A stretch of 64,000 bases of DNA from Acidovorax sp. 1608163 (GCF_003669015.1 NZ_CP033069.1:3668501-3732500), one strand, 5' to 3'. Shown: positions 28,691-38,632, counted from the first letter of the stretch. Notes: generated from the sequence alone by a model not told the origin. Numbers and translations: made by a program.

Positions 28691-28822
28691 ATGAAGAAAA
28701 TTGCCGCAACCCTCATCGCACTGTCTGCCGCCTTGCTGCTGGTCGGGTGCAACACCGTCAAGGGCGTAGGCCAGGACGTTCAACGGGCAGGGGGCGCACT
28801 CGAACGCGCCGCCAACAAATAA
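28691..28822 (+). CDS. Entericidin A/B family small lipoprotein
   Basis: This 43-residue peptide starts at an ATG preceded by AAGGAG. It has a signal peptide with lipobox LLLVGC (Cys20) and the entericidin tail [20 protein letters not shown]. Entericidins are small membrane lipoproteins, in E. coli a toxin/antidote pair; here there is only one, so a toxin role should not be assumed. It sits between leuC and leuD with gaps of 11 bases each, so it must be transcribed with them. Confidence 0.9.
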   Translation: MKKIAATLIALSAALLLVGCNTVKGVGQDVQRAGGALERAANK

Positions 28823-28833
28823 ACAAGGCACCC

Positions 28834-29484
28834 ATGCAGAAATTCACCTTGCTCAAGGGCCTTGTGGCCCCCATGGACCGCGAGAACGTCGATACCGACG
28901 CCATCATTCCCAAGCAGTTCCTCAAGTCGATCAAGAAGACCGGCTTTGGCGTGAACCTGTTTGACGAGTGGCGCTACCTGGACCACGGCGAGCCCGGCCA
29001 AGACCCCGCCAGCCGCAAGCCCAACCCCGACTTTGTGCTGAACCAGCCGCGCTACGCAGGCGCTTCGGTGCTGCTGGCACGCAAGAACTTTGGCTGCGGC
29101 TCCAGCCGCGAGCACGCGCCGTGGGCGCTGGACCAGTACGGCTTTCGTGCCGTCATTGCGCCCAGCTTTGCCGACATTTTCTTCAACAACTGCTTCAAGA
29201 ACGGCCTGCTGCCCATCGTGCTGCCCGAGGCCACGGTGGCCCAGTTGTTTGACGAAGTGCACGCATTCCCCGGCTACCAGCTCACCATCGACCTGGAGCG
29301 CCAGGTCATCGTGCGCCCTCAGGGCGAAGAGATCCCGTTCGAAGTGCAGGCCTTCCGCAAGTACTGCCTGCTCAACGGTTTTGACGACATCGGCCTGACC
29401 CTGCGCCAGTCCGACAAGATCAAAGCCTTTGAAGCCCAACGCCTGGCCACCAAGCCCTGGCTTGCGCACTCGATGGTCTCCTGA
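28834..29484 (+). CDS. leuD: 3-isopropylmalate dehydratase small subunit
   Basis: The 216-residue small subunit carries the swivelling domain that completes the isopropylmalate isomerase active site. Motifs are [18 protein letters not shown] (14-31), [15 protein letters not shown] and [13 protein letters not shown]. The ATG at 28834 lies 11 bases after the entericidin stop. Confidence 0.97.
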   Translation: MQKFTLLKGLVAPMDRENVDTDAIIPKQFLKSIKKTGFGVNLFDEWRYLDHGEPGQDPASRKPNPDFVLNQPRYAGASVLLARKNFGCGSSREHAPWALDQYGFRAVIAPSFADIFFNNCFKNGLLPIVLPEATVAQLFDEVHAFPGYQLTIDLERQVIVRPQGEEIPFEVQAFRKYCLLNGFDDIGLTLRQSDKIKAFEAQRLATKPWLAHSMVS

Positions 29485-29500
29485 TTCAGATTTCAAGCAA

Positions 29501-29559
29501 TCAAGCAAAAATGGCCTCTAGCGCTTATCCCATAAGCGCTGGCAGCTATCAAAAGTAAA
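29501..29559 (+). repeat. Intergenic copy of the dispersed repeat between leuD and leuB
   Basis: The copy includes CTCTAGCGCTTATCC, CATAAGCGCTGGCAGCTATC and AAAAGTAAA. Arms AGCGCTTAT/ATAAGCGCT pair. It fills the 85-base leuD-leuB gap and could weaken transcription into leuB. Confidence 0.75.
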
Positions 29560-29569
29560 GCACCAGACA

Positions 29570-30640
29570 ATGAAAATCGCAGTTCTGCCGGGTGACGGCA
29601 TCGGTACCGAAATCGTGGCCGAGGCCGTCAAGGTTCTCAAGGCACTCGACCTGAAGTTCGAAATGGAATCCGCCCTGGTCGGCGGCGCCGCCTTCGAGGC
29701 CCATGGCCACCCGCTGCCCGAGTCCACCCTCAAGCTCGCCAAGGAAGCCAACGCCATCCTGTTCGGCGCCGTGGGCGACTGGAAGTACGACAAGCTAGAC
29801 CGCCCCCTGCGCCCCGAACAAGCCATCCTGGGCTTGCGCAAAAACCTGGGCCTGTTTGCCAACTTCCGCCCGGCCATCTGCTACGAGCAACTGGTGGGCG
29901 CATCGAGCCTCAAGCCTGAACTGATCGCGGGCCTGGACATCCTCATCATCCGCGAGCTGACCGGCGACATCTACTTCGGCCAGCCACGCGGCCGCCGCGT
30001 GGCCACCGACGGCCACTTCCCCGGTGCCGAAGAAGCCTTCGACACCATGCGCTACAGCCGCCCCGAGATCGAGCGCATCGCCCACGTCGCCTTCCAGGCC
30101 GCGCGCAAGCGCAACAAGAAGGTCACCAGCGTGGACAAGGCCAACGTGCTGGAAACCTTCCAGTTCTGGAAGGACGTGGTCACCGACGTGCACAAGGAAT
30201 ACCCCGACGTCGAGCTGCAGCACATGTACGTGGACAACGCAGCCATGCAACTGGTCAAGGCGCCCAAGGCGTTTGACGTGGTGGTGACCGGCAACATGTT
30301 CGGCGACATCTTGAGCGACGAAGCATCCATGCTGACGGGCTCCATCGGCATGCTGCCCTCGGCCAGCCTGAACAGCAGCAACCAGGGCCTGTACGAGCCC
30401 AGCCACGGCAGCGCCCCCGACATCGCTGGCAAGGGCGTGGCCAACCCGCTGGCCACTATCCTCTCGGCCGCGATGATGCTGCGCTTCAGCCTGAACCAGG
30501 AAGCCGCCGCCCAGCGCATCGAAGCCGCCGTGCAAAAGGTGCTGGCCCAGGGCCTGCGCACGCCCGACATCTACAGCGAAGGCACCACCAAGGTGGGCAC
30601 GGCGCAAATGGGGGATGCGGTAGTGAAGGCGCTGGGCTGA
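29570..30640 (+). CDS. leuB: 3-isopropylmalate dehydrogenase
   Basis: LeuB oxidises and decarboxylates 3-isopropylmalate, the third dedicated leucine step. The 356-residue protein has [11 protein letters not shown] at the N-terminus, [28 protein letters not shown] and the NAD-binding [21 protein letters not shown] with [11 protein letters not shown]. It is followed 25 bases later by a strong terminator, which ends the leu block. Confidence 0.97.
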   Translation: MKIAVLPGDGIGTEIVAEAVKVLKALDLKFEMESALVGGAAFEAHGHPLPESTLKLAKEANAILFGAVGDWKYDKLDRPLRPEQAILGLRKNLGLFANFRPAICYEQLVGASSLKPELIAGLDILIIRELTGDIYFGQPRGRRVATDGHFPGAEEAFDTMRYSRPEIERIAHVAFQAARKRNKKVTSVDKANVLETFQFWKDVVTDVHKEYPDVELQHMYVDNAAMQLVKAPKAFDVVVTGNMFGDILSDEASMLTGSIGMLPSASLNSSNQGLYEPSHGSAPDIAGKGVANPLATILSAAMMLRFSLNQEAAAQRIEAAVQKVLAQGLRTPDIYSEGTTKVGTAQMGDAVVKALG

Positions 30641-30662
30641 ACGACGCCAGCACGACCCACTT

Positions 30663-30690
30663 CAAGGGCGGCCATGGCCGCCCTTTTTTC
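30663..30690 (+). terminator. Rho-independent terminator after leuB
   Basis: GGGCGGCCATGGCCGCCC is a perfect 18-base palindrome followed by six Ts. It separates the leu genes from the asd leader. Confidence 0.85.
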
Positions 30691-30720
30691 TGCCAGGCAC
30701 CTCTGTACGCAATCTCCCCA

Positions 30721-30748
30721 TTGGCCAGCTGGCACATTCAGCTAGAAT
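30721..30748 (+). promoter_or_regulatory. Sigma-70 promoter for the asd leader
   Basis: TTGGCC at 30721-30726 and TAGAAT at 30743-30748 are separated by 16 bases. Transcription should begin near 30755, one to three bases before the leader ATG, so the leader would be translated with little or no 5' untranslated RNA. Confidence 0.6.
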
Positions 30749-30756
30749 CCACACCC

Positions 30757-30861
30757 ATGTTTGCCGCCCGCCCGTTCGTCCTGAACACCGCTACTGCCGC
30801 CCTGGCAGGCGTGGCTGTGCGCGCAATCACCACCAAAACCACGACCATTATTAAGGGCTGA
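30757..30861 (+). CDS. Putative attenuation leader peptide of asd
   Basis: A 34-codon frame begins at ATG 30757 and ends in TGA. Its last third reads AITTKTTTIIKG: five Thr, three Ile and two Lys codons in eleven positions. Thr, Lys and Ile are end products of the aspartate pathway that asd feeds, and this resembles the logic of the E. coli thr leader. It lies just after a promoter and before two overlapping hairpins (30891-30938). It is too short for homology evidence here. The call rests on codon content, position and RNA structure and could be coincidence. Confidence 0.55.
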   Translation: MFAARPFVLNTATAALAGVAVRAITTKTTTIIKG

Positions 30862-30884
30862 TCTAGCTCCGGTACCGTCGTGCG

Positions 30885-30940
30885 CCCTCCCTGGCCAGAC
30901 GAGCCGGGGCAAACAGTCTGGTCTGGCACTGTTTCTTAAT
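30885..30940 (+). promoter_or_regulatory. Putative attenuator: mutually exclusive hairpins before asd
   Basis: CCAGAC (about 30894) can pair with GTCTGG (about 30915). The overlapping AAACAGT and ACTGTTT pair as a seven-base perfect stem around CTGGTCTGGC and lead into TTTCTTA. The two structures share bases, so only one can form. This fits antiterminator/terminator switching set by ribosome position on the Thr/Ile-rich leader. Confidence 0.45.
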
Positions 30941-30956
30941 CTGAAAGGGCGTTGAA

Positions 30957-32087
30957 ATGAGCAAGTTGGTAGGTTTGGTCGGCTGGCGCGGCATGGTCGG
31001 CTCGGTGTTGATGGACCGCATGATCGAAGAAAAAGACTTCGATCTGATCGAGCCATTGTTCTTCTCCACGTCCAACGCAGGCGGCAAAGCCCCCGCGCAG
31101 GCCAAGAACGAGACCACCCTGCAAGACGCGTTCAACATCGACGCCTTGAAGCGCTGCGACATCATCATCACCGCGCAAGGTGGCGACTACACCACGGAAG
31201 TCTTCCCCAAGCTGCGCGCTGCGGGCTGGAACGGCCATTGGATCGATGCTGCTTCGACCCTGCGCATGGAAAAAGACGCGGTCATCATCCTGGACCCCGT
31301 CAACATGCCCGTCATCAAAGATGCGCTGGCCAACGGCGGCAAGAACTGGGTGGGCGGCAACTGCACCGTGAGCTGCATGCTGATGGGCGTGGGCGCGCTG
31401 TACAAGGCCGGGCTGGTCGAGTGGATGAGCACCCAGACCTACCAGGCGGCATCGGGCGGCGGCGCGCAGCACATGCGCGAATTGCTCACCCAATACGGCA
31501 CGCTGAATGCCGAAGTGAAATCCCTGCTCGACGACCCCAAGAGCGCCATCCTGGAAATCGACCGCAAGGTCATCGCCAAGCAGCGCGCACTGACCGGCGC
31601 CGAAACCGCCAACTTTGGCGTGCCTCTGGGCGGCTCGCTGATCCCCTGGATCGACAAGGACCTGGGCAATGGCCAATCCAAGGAAGAGTGGAAGGGCATG
31701 GCCGAAACCAACAAGATCCTTGGACTGGGCGAGGGCTTCAGCTCTGCAGCCATTCCCGTGGACGGCTTCTGCGTGCGCGTGGGCGCCATGCGCTGCCACA
31801 GCCAGGCCCTGACCTTCAAGCTCAAGAAGGACGTGCCCGTGGCCGACCTCGAAGCCATGATCGCCGCCGACAACGAGTGGGTGAAGGTGGTGCCTAACAC
31901 CCGCGAAGCCACTATCAAGGACCTGACCCCCGTGGCCGTGACGGGCACCATGACCATCCCGGTAGGCCGCATCCGCAAGCTGGCGATGGGCCCTGAATAT
32001 GTGGGCGCCTTCACCATTGGCGACCAATTGCTGTGGGGCGCTGCCGAGCCACTGCGCCGCATGCTGCGCATTTTGCTGGCCGCCTGA
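30957..32087 (+). CDS. asd: Aspartate-semialdehyde dehydrogenase
   Basis: Asd reduces aspartyl phosphate to aspartate semialdehyde, the precursor of lysine, diaminopimelate, threonine, methionine and isoleucine. The 376-residue proteobacterial-type enzyme has the NADP-binding [15 protein letters not shown] (5-19). The active-site Cys136 is in [11 protein letters not shown], and [18 protein letters not shown] follows. A ribosome binding site (AAAGGG) precedes the ATG. It follows a possible attenuator and ends in a UUCG-loop terminator. Confidence 0.97.
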   Translation: MSKLVGLVGWRGMVGSVLMDRMIEEKDFDLIEPLFFSTSNAGGKAPAQAKNETTLQDAFNIDALKRCDIIITAQGGDYTTEVFPKLRAAGWNGHWIDAASTLRMEKDAVIILDPVNMPVIKDALANGGKNWVGGNCTVSCMLMGVGALYKAGLVEWMSTQTYQAASGGGAQHMRELLTQYGTLNAEVKSLLDDPKSAILEIDRKVIAKQRALTGAETANFGVPLGGSLIPWIDKDLGNGQSKEEWKGMAETNKILGLGEGFSSAAIPVDGFCVRVGAMRCHSQALTFKLKKDVPVADLEAMIAADNEWVKVVPNTREATIKDLTPVAVTGTMTIPVGRIRKLAMGPEYVGAFTIGDQLLWGAAEPLRRMLRILLAA

Positions 32088-32106
32088 TCCGGCTGCCGCA
32101 CCGCAG

Positions 32107-32138
32107 GCGCGCAAAACTTCGGTTTTGCGCGCTTTTTT
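32107..32138 (+). terminator. Strong rho-independent terminator after asd (UUCG loop)
   Basis: GCGCGCAAAAC and GTTTTGCGCGC form an 11-base stem closed by the stable tetraloop TTCG and followed by six Ts. It isolates asd from fimV. Confidence 0.9.
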
Positions 32139-32317
32139 CATAAACAGGCGGGAAACAACCAGTTACGCCACGTTGCCGTTTGGCAACATGTTTTTGCACC
32201 AATTTGGGGCGCAATGCGGCGGACCAAAGCTTCGGCACCACCTCAGCTTGTCAGTGCAAAACATTGCTGCTATGGTGCTTTTTACATATTTTCACGCGCC
32301 GGGGCGGGAACCAGATC

Positions 32318-34894
32318 ATGAGAAAAACAGCACCGCTCGACCGAGCCGCAAAACCTAATCAGTTGATGGCAAACATGCATCGTTGGAAATTTTCAGCTTT
32401 AGCGGCCGCGGCCGTGGTCTCTGCCGGTTTTTACACCAGCGAAGCATCTGCTCTGGCTTTGGGCCGCATCACAGTCCAATCTGCGCTGGGCGAGCCACTG
32501 CGTGCAGAAATTGACGTGCCGCAAATCACCCCAGCCGAAGCCGAAACCCTGCGCACTTCCACGGCATCGCCTGAAGTGTTTCGCTCACAGGGCATGGAGT
32601 TCACCCCCCTGATGAACGCCTTGCAGGTGCAGCTGCAACGCCGCGCCGATGGCAGCGCCGTGCTGCGCGTCACCAGCGATCGCCCCGTCAACGAGCCCTT
32701 TGTCGATTTGGTGCTGGACACCACCTGGGGCACAGGCAAGATCGTTCGCAGCTACACCATGCTGTTTGACCCGCCAGCACTGCGCCGCGCTGCGCCCACC
32801 GTGACGGCATCGCCCCAAGTGGCTGCACAGGCCGCAAGCACTGCACCAGCCTCTCGCGCTACATCTTCTGCTGCGGCTGCGCCTGCCACACCCCGTGCGG
32901 CACCGGCACCCCGCCCTGCAGCGGCGCCCGCCTCTGGCGATGGCGTCACCGTCAAGGCCGGCGACACCGCTGGCCGCATCGCCAACGCCCACCGCCCCGC
33001 AGATGTGTCGCTCGACCAGATGCTGGTGGCCATGATGCGCACCAACCCCGATGCATTCATCCAAGGCAACGTGAACCGCGTGCGCGCCGGTGCCGTGCTG
33101 CAAATGCCTGATGAAGCCACCGTCAAGTCGGTGCCCACCAGCGAAGCACGCCAAATTCTGTCGGCCCAAAGCCGCGACTTCAACACCTTCCGCCGCAAGC
33201 TGGCAGACTCCGCACCGAGCACCACCGTGGCCTCGGCAGAACGCTCTGCCAGCGGCAAGGTGCAGGCACAGGTCGAAGACCGCAAGCCCGCCACCGCCGC
33301 CCCAGACAAGCTGACCATCTCCAAGGGCTCGCTCAAAGGCCAGAAGGCCGCAGAAGACCAATTGGCCAAGGACAAGCAAGCCAGCGAGGCTAACGCCCGC
33401 ATGGCCGAGCTGTCGAAGAACATCAGCGACCTGAACAAGGTCAGTGCAGCGTCGGCGGCCGGAGCAGCCCCCGCAGCGGCTGCGCCCGCCAGTGCCCCCG
33501 CCGCCATCAAGGTCGAGGCGCCCAGCGTTCCAGCCACGCCCACCGCACCCGAAGCCCCTGCATCGGCGCCCGCAGTGCCTGCAGAAGCCGCCAGCGTGCC
33601 TGCTGAAGCAGCTTCTGCAGCGTCGGATGCCGCATCGGCACCAGTTGCGGAAGCGTCGGCCCCCGTGGCCCCCAAGCCCGCACCGGTTCCACCACCACCC
33701 GTTGAAGCACCCAGCTTCTTCTCGGGCCTGTTCGACGACCCCATGATCCCATTGGCCGGTGGCGGCCTGCTGGCCTTGCTGGCTGGCTTTGGGGTATACC
33801 GGGTCGTGCAGCGCCGCCGCAATGCCGACGGGGTGGACAGCTCCTTCCTCGAAAGCCGCATCCAGCCCGATTCGTTCTTCGGTGCCAGCGGTGGCCAGCG
33901 CATTGACACGGCCAACAGCGAGATGACCACGGGTGGCTCGTCCATGGCCTACTCGCCCAGCCAGCTGGATGCGGGTGGCGATGTCGACCCCGTGGCCGAA
34001 GCCGACGTCTACCTGGCTTATGGCCGCGACCTGCAGGCCGAAGAAATCCTGAAAGAAGCCGTTCGCCACAACCCCGCCCGCGTCTCGGTGCACGTGAAGC
34101 TGGGCGAAATCTACGCCAAGCGCCAAGACCGCAAGGCCCTGGAAGCTGTGGCGGGTGATGTGTTCAAACTCACCCAAGGCGAAGGCCCTGACTGGGCACG
34201 CATTGCCGACCTGGGCCGCACGCTGGACCCTGAAAACCCGTTGTACCAACCCGGCGGCCGCCCAGGCGGTAGCGCAGACCAGGCTCCTGCGGGCGTCTTT
34301 GCCTCGACCATGCCTGGTGCCGTGGGCGCAGCGGGTGCTGCCTTGCCTTCTGACCTGGACTTGGACCTGGACCTGGACCTGCCCGATGACGCGCTGACCG
34401 ATGCGCCTGCAGCCGGAGGCTTTGCGGCTGCCGCGGCAGCCTCGGGCCTGGCGCCTGATTTGGCCCTGCCCAACTTGGACGACGAACCCGAGACCGCCCG
34501 TGCCCCCATGGCCGAAGCGGCCCACACGTTGAACTCGGTGGACGACTTGACCATGCTGCCGTCGGCGCTGACCCCGCTGTCCGCCAGTGCACCTGATGCC
34601 AACGCTCTGGAGTTCGATCTGGGTGATCTGTCTCTGGACCTCACGGCCCCAGCACGGCCCGCCGCTCCTGTGGTCAGCGAAGAAATCATCACTGCGTCGG
34701 CCCCTATGGACGACGACGATGATGGCGAAGCCGCTGCCCACGACGATCCGCTGGCCACCAAACTGGCCTTGGCAGAAGAGTTCAACGCCATCGGCGACAC
34801 CGACGGTGCCCGCACATTGATTGAGGAAGTCGTGGCGGAAGCCACGGGCGCGCTCAAAACCCGTGCCCAGCGTTTGCTCGCTGAATTGGGCTGA
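32318..34894 (+). CDS. fimV: FimV-family pilus assembly / polar hub protein
   Basis: FimV anchors polar complexes and supports type IV pilus function. This 858-residue protein has a signal peptide, then ALGRITVQSALGEPLRAEID, the diagnostic FimV N-terminal domain. A LysM-like peptidoglycan-binding segment (VTVKAGDTAGRIANAHRP) is near residue 210. A coiled-coil/Ala-Pro linker leads to one membrane helix near 480 (LAGGGLLALLAGFGVYRVV), a cytoplasmic TPR-like region and the C-terminal FimV motif (DPLATKLALAEEFNAIGDTD). I chose ATG 32318, preceded by GGGAACC; starts at 32366 or 32375 also keep the signal peptide. LDLDLDLDL near 695 is a short repeat. Confidence 0.9.
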   Translation: MRKTAPLDRAAKPNQLMANMHRWKFSALAAAAVVSAGFYTSEASALALGRITVQSALGEPLRAEIDVPQITPAEAETLRTSTASPEVFRSQGMEFTPLMNALQVQLQRRADGSAVLRVTSDRPVNEPFVDLVLDTTWGTGKIVRSYTMLFDPPALRRAAPTVTASPQVAAQAASTAPASRATSSAAAAPATPRAAPAPRPAAAPASGDGVTVKAGDTAGRIANAHRPADVSLDQMLVAMMRTNPDAFIQGNVNRVRAGAVLQMPDEATVKSVPTSEARQILSAQSRDFNTFRRKLADSAPSTTVASAERSASGKVQAQVEDRKPATAAPDKLTISKGSLKGQKAAEDQLAKDKQASEANARMAELSKNISDLNKVSAASAAGAAPAAAAPASAPAAIKVEAPSVPATPTAPEAPASAPAVPAEAASVPAEAASAASDAASAPVAEASAPVAPKPAPVPPPPVEAPSFFSGLFDDPMIPLAGGGLLALLAGFGVYRVVQRRRNADGVDSSFLESRIQPDSFFGASGGQRIDTANSEMTTGGSSMAYSPSQLDAGGDVDPVAEADVYLAYGRDLQAEEILKEAVRHNPARVSVHVKLGEIYAKRQDRKALEAVAGDVFKLTQGEGPDWARIADLGRTLDPENPLYQPGGRPGGSADQAPAGVFASTMPGAVGAAGAALPSDLDLDLDLDLPDDALTDAPAAGGFAAAAAASGLAPDLALPNLDDEPETARAPMAEAAHTLNSVDDLTMLPSALTPLSASAPDANALEFDLGDLSLDLTAPARPAAPVVSEEIITASAPMDDDDDGEAAAHDDPLATKLALAEEFNAIGDTDGARTLIEEVVAEATGALKTRAQRLLAELG

Positions 34895-35772
34895 TGCAGG
34901 CAGACGCCCCGCCCGAGCACCTGAGCCACCCAGCACAGCCCCCCAACCCCACTGTGAGGGTGGCGTTGGGGGTCAGTTACAACGGCCATGCCTACAACGG
35001 CTGGCAAAGCCAGTTGTCTGGCAACACCATTCAAGACAAGCTAGAAGCGGCCCTGGGCCGCTTTGCTACGCATGCGGTAGGCACTTTGTGTGCTGGCCGC
35101 ACAGACAGCGGCGTGCACGGGCTGATGCAGGTGGTGCACTTTGACACCCCTCTGCGCCGCCCCGATGCCTCGTGGGTGCGCGGCACCAACACTTTTTTGC
35201 CACCAGACATCGCGGTGCAGTGGGCCCGGCATGTGCCGCCGGGCTTTCATGCGCGCGGCAGCGCTACGGCGCGGCGCTATGCTTACGTGCTGCTTCAATC
35301 GCCAGTGCGCCCCAGCGTGGATGCGGGCCGCGTGGGCTGGGTGTACCACCCACTCGATGGCGATGCCATGCGCCAAGCCGCCAGTGCGCTGCTGGGCGAG
35401 CACGATTTCACATCGTTCAGGGCATCGGCCTGCCAGGCCAAGTCACCGGTCAAAACGCTGCAGCGCATCGACATCTCCTGCAACCGGCCATCTGCACCGC
35501 ACCCGGAGCTGGGCTGGGGCAGTTGCTACTGGCGGTTTGAATTCGAAGCCAATGCGTTCCTGCACCACATGATCCGCAACATCATGGGATGCCTGGTGGC
35601 CATTGGCATGGGCAAGCAGCCTGCAGACTGGATGCAGCAGGTGCTGCAGGCCCGCTCGCGCAATGCAGCGGCCCCCACCTTTTCGCCAGACGGGCTGTAC
35701 TTTCTCGGGCCCGTCTACGATGCCAGCTGGAATCTGCCCGACCGCACCCCTCCTTTTGATTGGTTGCCATGA
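34894..35772 (+). CDS. truA: tRNA pseudouridine(38-40) synthase TruA
   Basis: TruA makes pseudouridine at positions 38-40 of tRNA anticodon arms. The 292-residue protein has the catalytic aspartate in CAGRTDSGVHG, the N-terminal LGVSYNGHAYNGWQSQ, and FLHHMIRNIMGCLVAIG. Its ATG overlaps the fimV stop by one base and its stop overlaps the trpF ATG, so fimV, truA and trpF are translationally chained. Confidence 0.96.
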   Translation: MQADAPPEHLSHPAQPPNPTVRVALGVSYNGHAYNGWQSQLSGNTIQDKLEAALGRFATHAVGTLCAGRTDSGVHGLMQVVHFDTPLRRPDASWVRGTNTFLPPDIAVQWARHVPPGFHARGSATARRYAYVLLQSPVRPSVDAGRVGWVYHPLDGDAMRQAASALLGEHDFTSFRASACQAKSPVKTLQRIDISCNRPSAPHPELGWGSCYWRFEFEANAFLHHMIRNIMGCLVAIGMGKQPADWMQQVLQARSRNAAAPTFSPDGLYFLGPVYDASWNLPDRTPPFDWLP

Positions 35773-36541
35773 CGAACCACGCCCTGGTGCAAGACACGCC
35801 CCCCCTCCTTCGCAGCCCGCAGCCCGCACGCGCATCAAGATCTGTGGTCTGACTCGAGAGCAAGACGTGGATGCCGCCGTGGCGGCCGGTGCCGACGCGG
35901 TGGGTTTTGTGCTGTACGCCCCCAGCCCACGGGCGGTGTCGGCCGAGCGGGCGGCACAACTGGCCCGGCGTTTGCCCCCGTTCGTGACACCCGTGCTGCT
36001 TTTCGTCAACGAGACCGCTACAAAAATAGAAGCTGCCAGCACAATGGTGACGGGCGCTATCGTGCAGTTTCATGGTGATGAGACCCCGGCCGATTGTCTG
36101 CAGGCCACCGGCCACGGCCTGCGTCCGTTTTTGCGCGCCGCGCGCATACCCCTAGGCGATGAGGCTGAACGCTTTGACCTCGTAAAATACGCCCAGGATT
36201 TTTCACACGCCCAAGCCATCCTGCTCGACGCCCATGTCGACGGCTATGGCGGCGGCGGCAAGGCATTCAATTGGTCACTCCTTCCACCAAGCGTCAGCTC
36301 TCACCTCGTTTTGTCTGGTGGACTCACGCCTGCAAACGTGACCGATGGCATTTTGCAAGTCCGCCCGCGAGGCCTCTCGCTGGCGGTTGATGTCAGCTCC
36401 GGCGTCGAAGCCGATGGCCCCGATGGCAAGCCCATCAAAGGCCTCAAGGACGCCGAAAAAATCCACCGCTTCGTTGCCGCCGTGCGTGCGGCCGATGCCC
36501 AACTTGCAAAGAACCCCCATGAGCTCCTATCAGCAACCTGA
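35769..36541 (+). pseudogene. trpF: Phosphoribosylanthranilate isomerase (TrpF), frameshifted near the start in this sequence
   Basis: TrpF isomerises phosphoribosylanthranilate in tryptophan synthesis. The ATG at 35769 overlaps the truA stop, but its frame fails after a run of seven Cs (35799-35805). The catalytic body is open in another frame, from about 35806 to 36541. One extra C gives MTNHALVQDTPPPPSQPAARTRIKICGLTR as two joined blocks. All family motifs follow: [48 protein letters not shown] think the missing C is a sequencing error. Codons for ATKIEAAST (36016-36042) derive from the dispersed repeat. Confidence 0.85.
36016..36042 (+). repeat. Half-copy of the dispersed repeat inside trpF, in frame
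   Basis: CGCTACAAAAATAGAAGCTG followed by CCAGCAC matches the left half of the repeat. It is read in the same frame as in moeA and era. The encoded ATKIEAAST replaces a surface stretch between the second strand and QFHGDE with no net length change. Confidence 0.5.
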
Positions 36542-37795
36542 TGCTTCCGGCCACTTTGGCCCCTACGGCGGCAGTTTTGTCAGTGAAACCCTGACCCACG
36601 CCATCCAGGAACTGCGCGGCGCCTACGCCCGCTACCAGCACGACCCTGAGTTTCTGGCCGAGTTCGAATACGAACTCAAGCACTTCGTGGGCCGCCCCTC
36701 GCCGGTCTACCACGCAGCACGCACCAGCCGCGAAATGGGCGGCGCGCAGATTTACCTCAAGCGCGAAGACCTCAACCACACGGGCGCGCACAAAATCAAC
36801 AACGTGATCGGCCAGGCCATGCTGGCCAAGCGCATGGGCAAACCCCGCGTGATTGCCGAGACAGGCGCCGGCCAGCACGGCGTGGCCACCGCCACCATCT
36901 GCGCGCGCTATGGGCTCGAATGCGTGGTCTACATGGGCAGCGAAGACGTCAAGCGCCAAAGCCCCAATGTGTTCCGCATGAAGCTGCTGGGCGCCACCGT
37001 GGTGCCGGTCGAATCGGGCAGCAAGACGCTGAAAGATGCGCTCAACGAGGCCATGCGCGACTGGGTCGCCAACGTGGACAACACCTTCTACATCATCGGC
37101 ACGGTGGCAGGCCCCCACCCCTACCCGATGATGGTGCGCGACTTCCAGAGCGTGATCGGCAAGGAATCCATCGAGCAGATGCCCCCCATGCTGGCCGAGC
37201 AAAAGCTGCCCGCCCAGCAACCCGACGCGGTGATTGCCTGCGTGGGCGGCGGCAGCAACGCCATGGGTATCTTCCACCCCTACATTCCGTTTGAGAAAAC
37301 CCGCCTGATTGGCGTGGAGGCGGCTGGCGAAGGGCTGGAGTCAGGCAAGCACTCGGCCTCGCTGCAAAAAGGCAGCGCCGGGGTGCTGCATGGCAACCGC
37401 ACCTTCATCCTGCAGGATGACAACGGCCAGATCACCGAAACCCACAGCATCAGCGCAGGGCTGGACTACCCAGGCGTGGGGCCAGAACACGCCTGGTTGC
37501 AGGAAATCGGCCGGGCCGAATATGTCGGCATCACCGACAAGGAAGCACTGGAAGCGTTTCACTACCTGTGCCGCACCGAGGGCATCATCCCTGCACTCGA
37601 ATCCAGCCACGCAGTGGCCTATGCCCTGAAGCTGGCCAAAACCATGCGCCCTGACCAGTCCATCCTCGTGAACCTGTCGGGCCGGGGGACAAAGACATCG
37701 GCACGGTGGCCGACTTGTCCGGCGAAGATTTTTACGACCGCCCCTCCATGCGCGGCCTGTCCGTCAAGGGCGCTGTGGGAGAAGCCAAGCCATGA
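36519..37795 (+). pseudogene. trpB: Tryptophan synthase beta chain (TrpB), frameshifted near the C-terminus in this sequence
   Basis: TrpB joins indole and serine to make tryptophan. The frame is intact from ATG 36519 through the PLP lysine in [11 protein letters not shown], the GGGSNAMG phosphate loop and ILVNLSGRG. It then leaves frame at a run of five Gs (37684-37688). One added G restores the normal end, [17 protein letters not shown] to [11 protein letters not shown], stopping at 37795 in an ATGA overlap with trpA, for about 425 residues. The perfectly conserved tail after the shift argues for a base-calling error. Its start overlaps the trpF end. Confidence 0.88.
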
Positions 37796-38625
37796 GCCGC
37801 ATCCAGACCACTTTCAACCAACTGCAAGCCCAGGGCCGCAAGGCGCTGATCCCCTACGTCACGGCCGGGTTCCCGTTTGCGGACATCACCCCCTCGCTCA
37901 TGCACGGCATGGTCGAGGCCGGTGCCGACGTGATCGAACTGGGCGTGCCCTTTTCAGATCCCATGGCCGATGGCCCGGTCATCCAGAAAGCAGGCGAAAA
38001 GGCCCTGAGCATGGGCATCGGCATGGTGCAGGTGCTCGATCACGTGCGCGAATTCCGCAAGCGCAACACCACCACCCCCGTCGTGTTGATGGGCTACGCC
38101 AACCCGGTGGAGCGCTACGACCAAAAGCACGGCAAGGCAGGCACTGGTAGTGCCACAGGTAGTGCGTTCGTGCGCGATGCCGCCGAGGCCGGGGTGGACG
38201 GCGTGCTCATCGTGGACTATCCGCCCGAAGAGTGCGAGGCCTTTGCGGCCGATCTGCGTGCCCACGGCATGGACCTGATCTTCCTGCTGGCCCCCACCAG
38301 CACCGATGAGCGCATGGCCCAGGTGGCCCGCGTGGCCAGTGGTTACGTGTACTACGTGTCGCTCAAGGGCGTGACGGGCTCGGGCGCGCTGGACACGGCA
38401 GCAGTGGAGCAAATGCTGCCCCGCATCCGCCAGCACGTGCAGATTCCCGTCGGCGTGGGTTTTGGCATCCGCGATGCGGCCACGGCCCAGGCGATTGGCA
38501 AGGTGGCCGACGCCGTGGTCATCGGCAGCCGCATCATCCAGCTCATTGAAGACCAGGAGCACGCCAAGGTGGTCCCCATCACGGTGGACTTCCTTCGCGG
38601 GGTGCGTAAGGCACTCGACGCATAA
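37792..38625 (+). CDS. trpA: Tryptophan synthase alpha chain
   Basis: TrpA cleaves indole-3-glycerol phosphate to indole, which passes to TrpB. The 277-residue TIM barrel has the catalytic Glu and Asp in [15 protein letters not shown] and [14 protein letters not shown], and [17 protein letters not shown] Gly/Ser/Thr/Ala-rich stretch [12 protein letters not shown] in the loop before FVRDAAEAG comes from an imperfect repeat of GGTAGTGC and is longer than I expect for the family. It starts inside the trpB stop codon. Confidence 0.96.
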   Translation: MSRIQTTFNQLQAQGRKALIPYVTAGFPFADITPSLMHGMVEAGADVIELGVPFSDPMADGPVIQKAGEKALSMGIGMVQVLDHVREFRKRNTTTPVVLMGYANPVERYDQKHGKAGTGSATGSAFVRDAAEAGVDGVLIVDYPPEECEAFAADLRAHGMDLIFLLAPTSTDERMAQVARVASGYVYYVSLKGVTGSGALDTAAVEQMLPRIRQHVQIPVGVGFGIRDAATAQAIGKVADAVVIGSRIIQLIEDQEHAKVVPITVDFLRGVRKALDA

Positions 38626-38632
38626 AATAGAG

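Noticed and set aside
28691..28822. Entericidin gene as a toxin-antitoxin pair.
   Set aside because: Only one peptide is present, with no second small gene of the EcnA/EcnB type.
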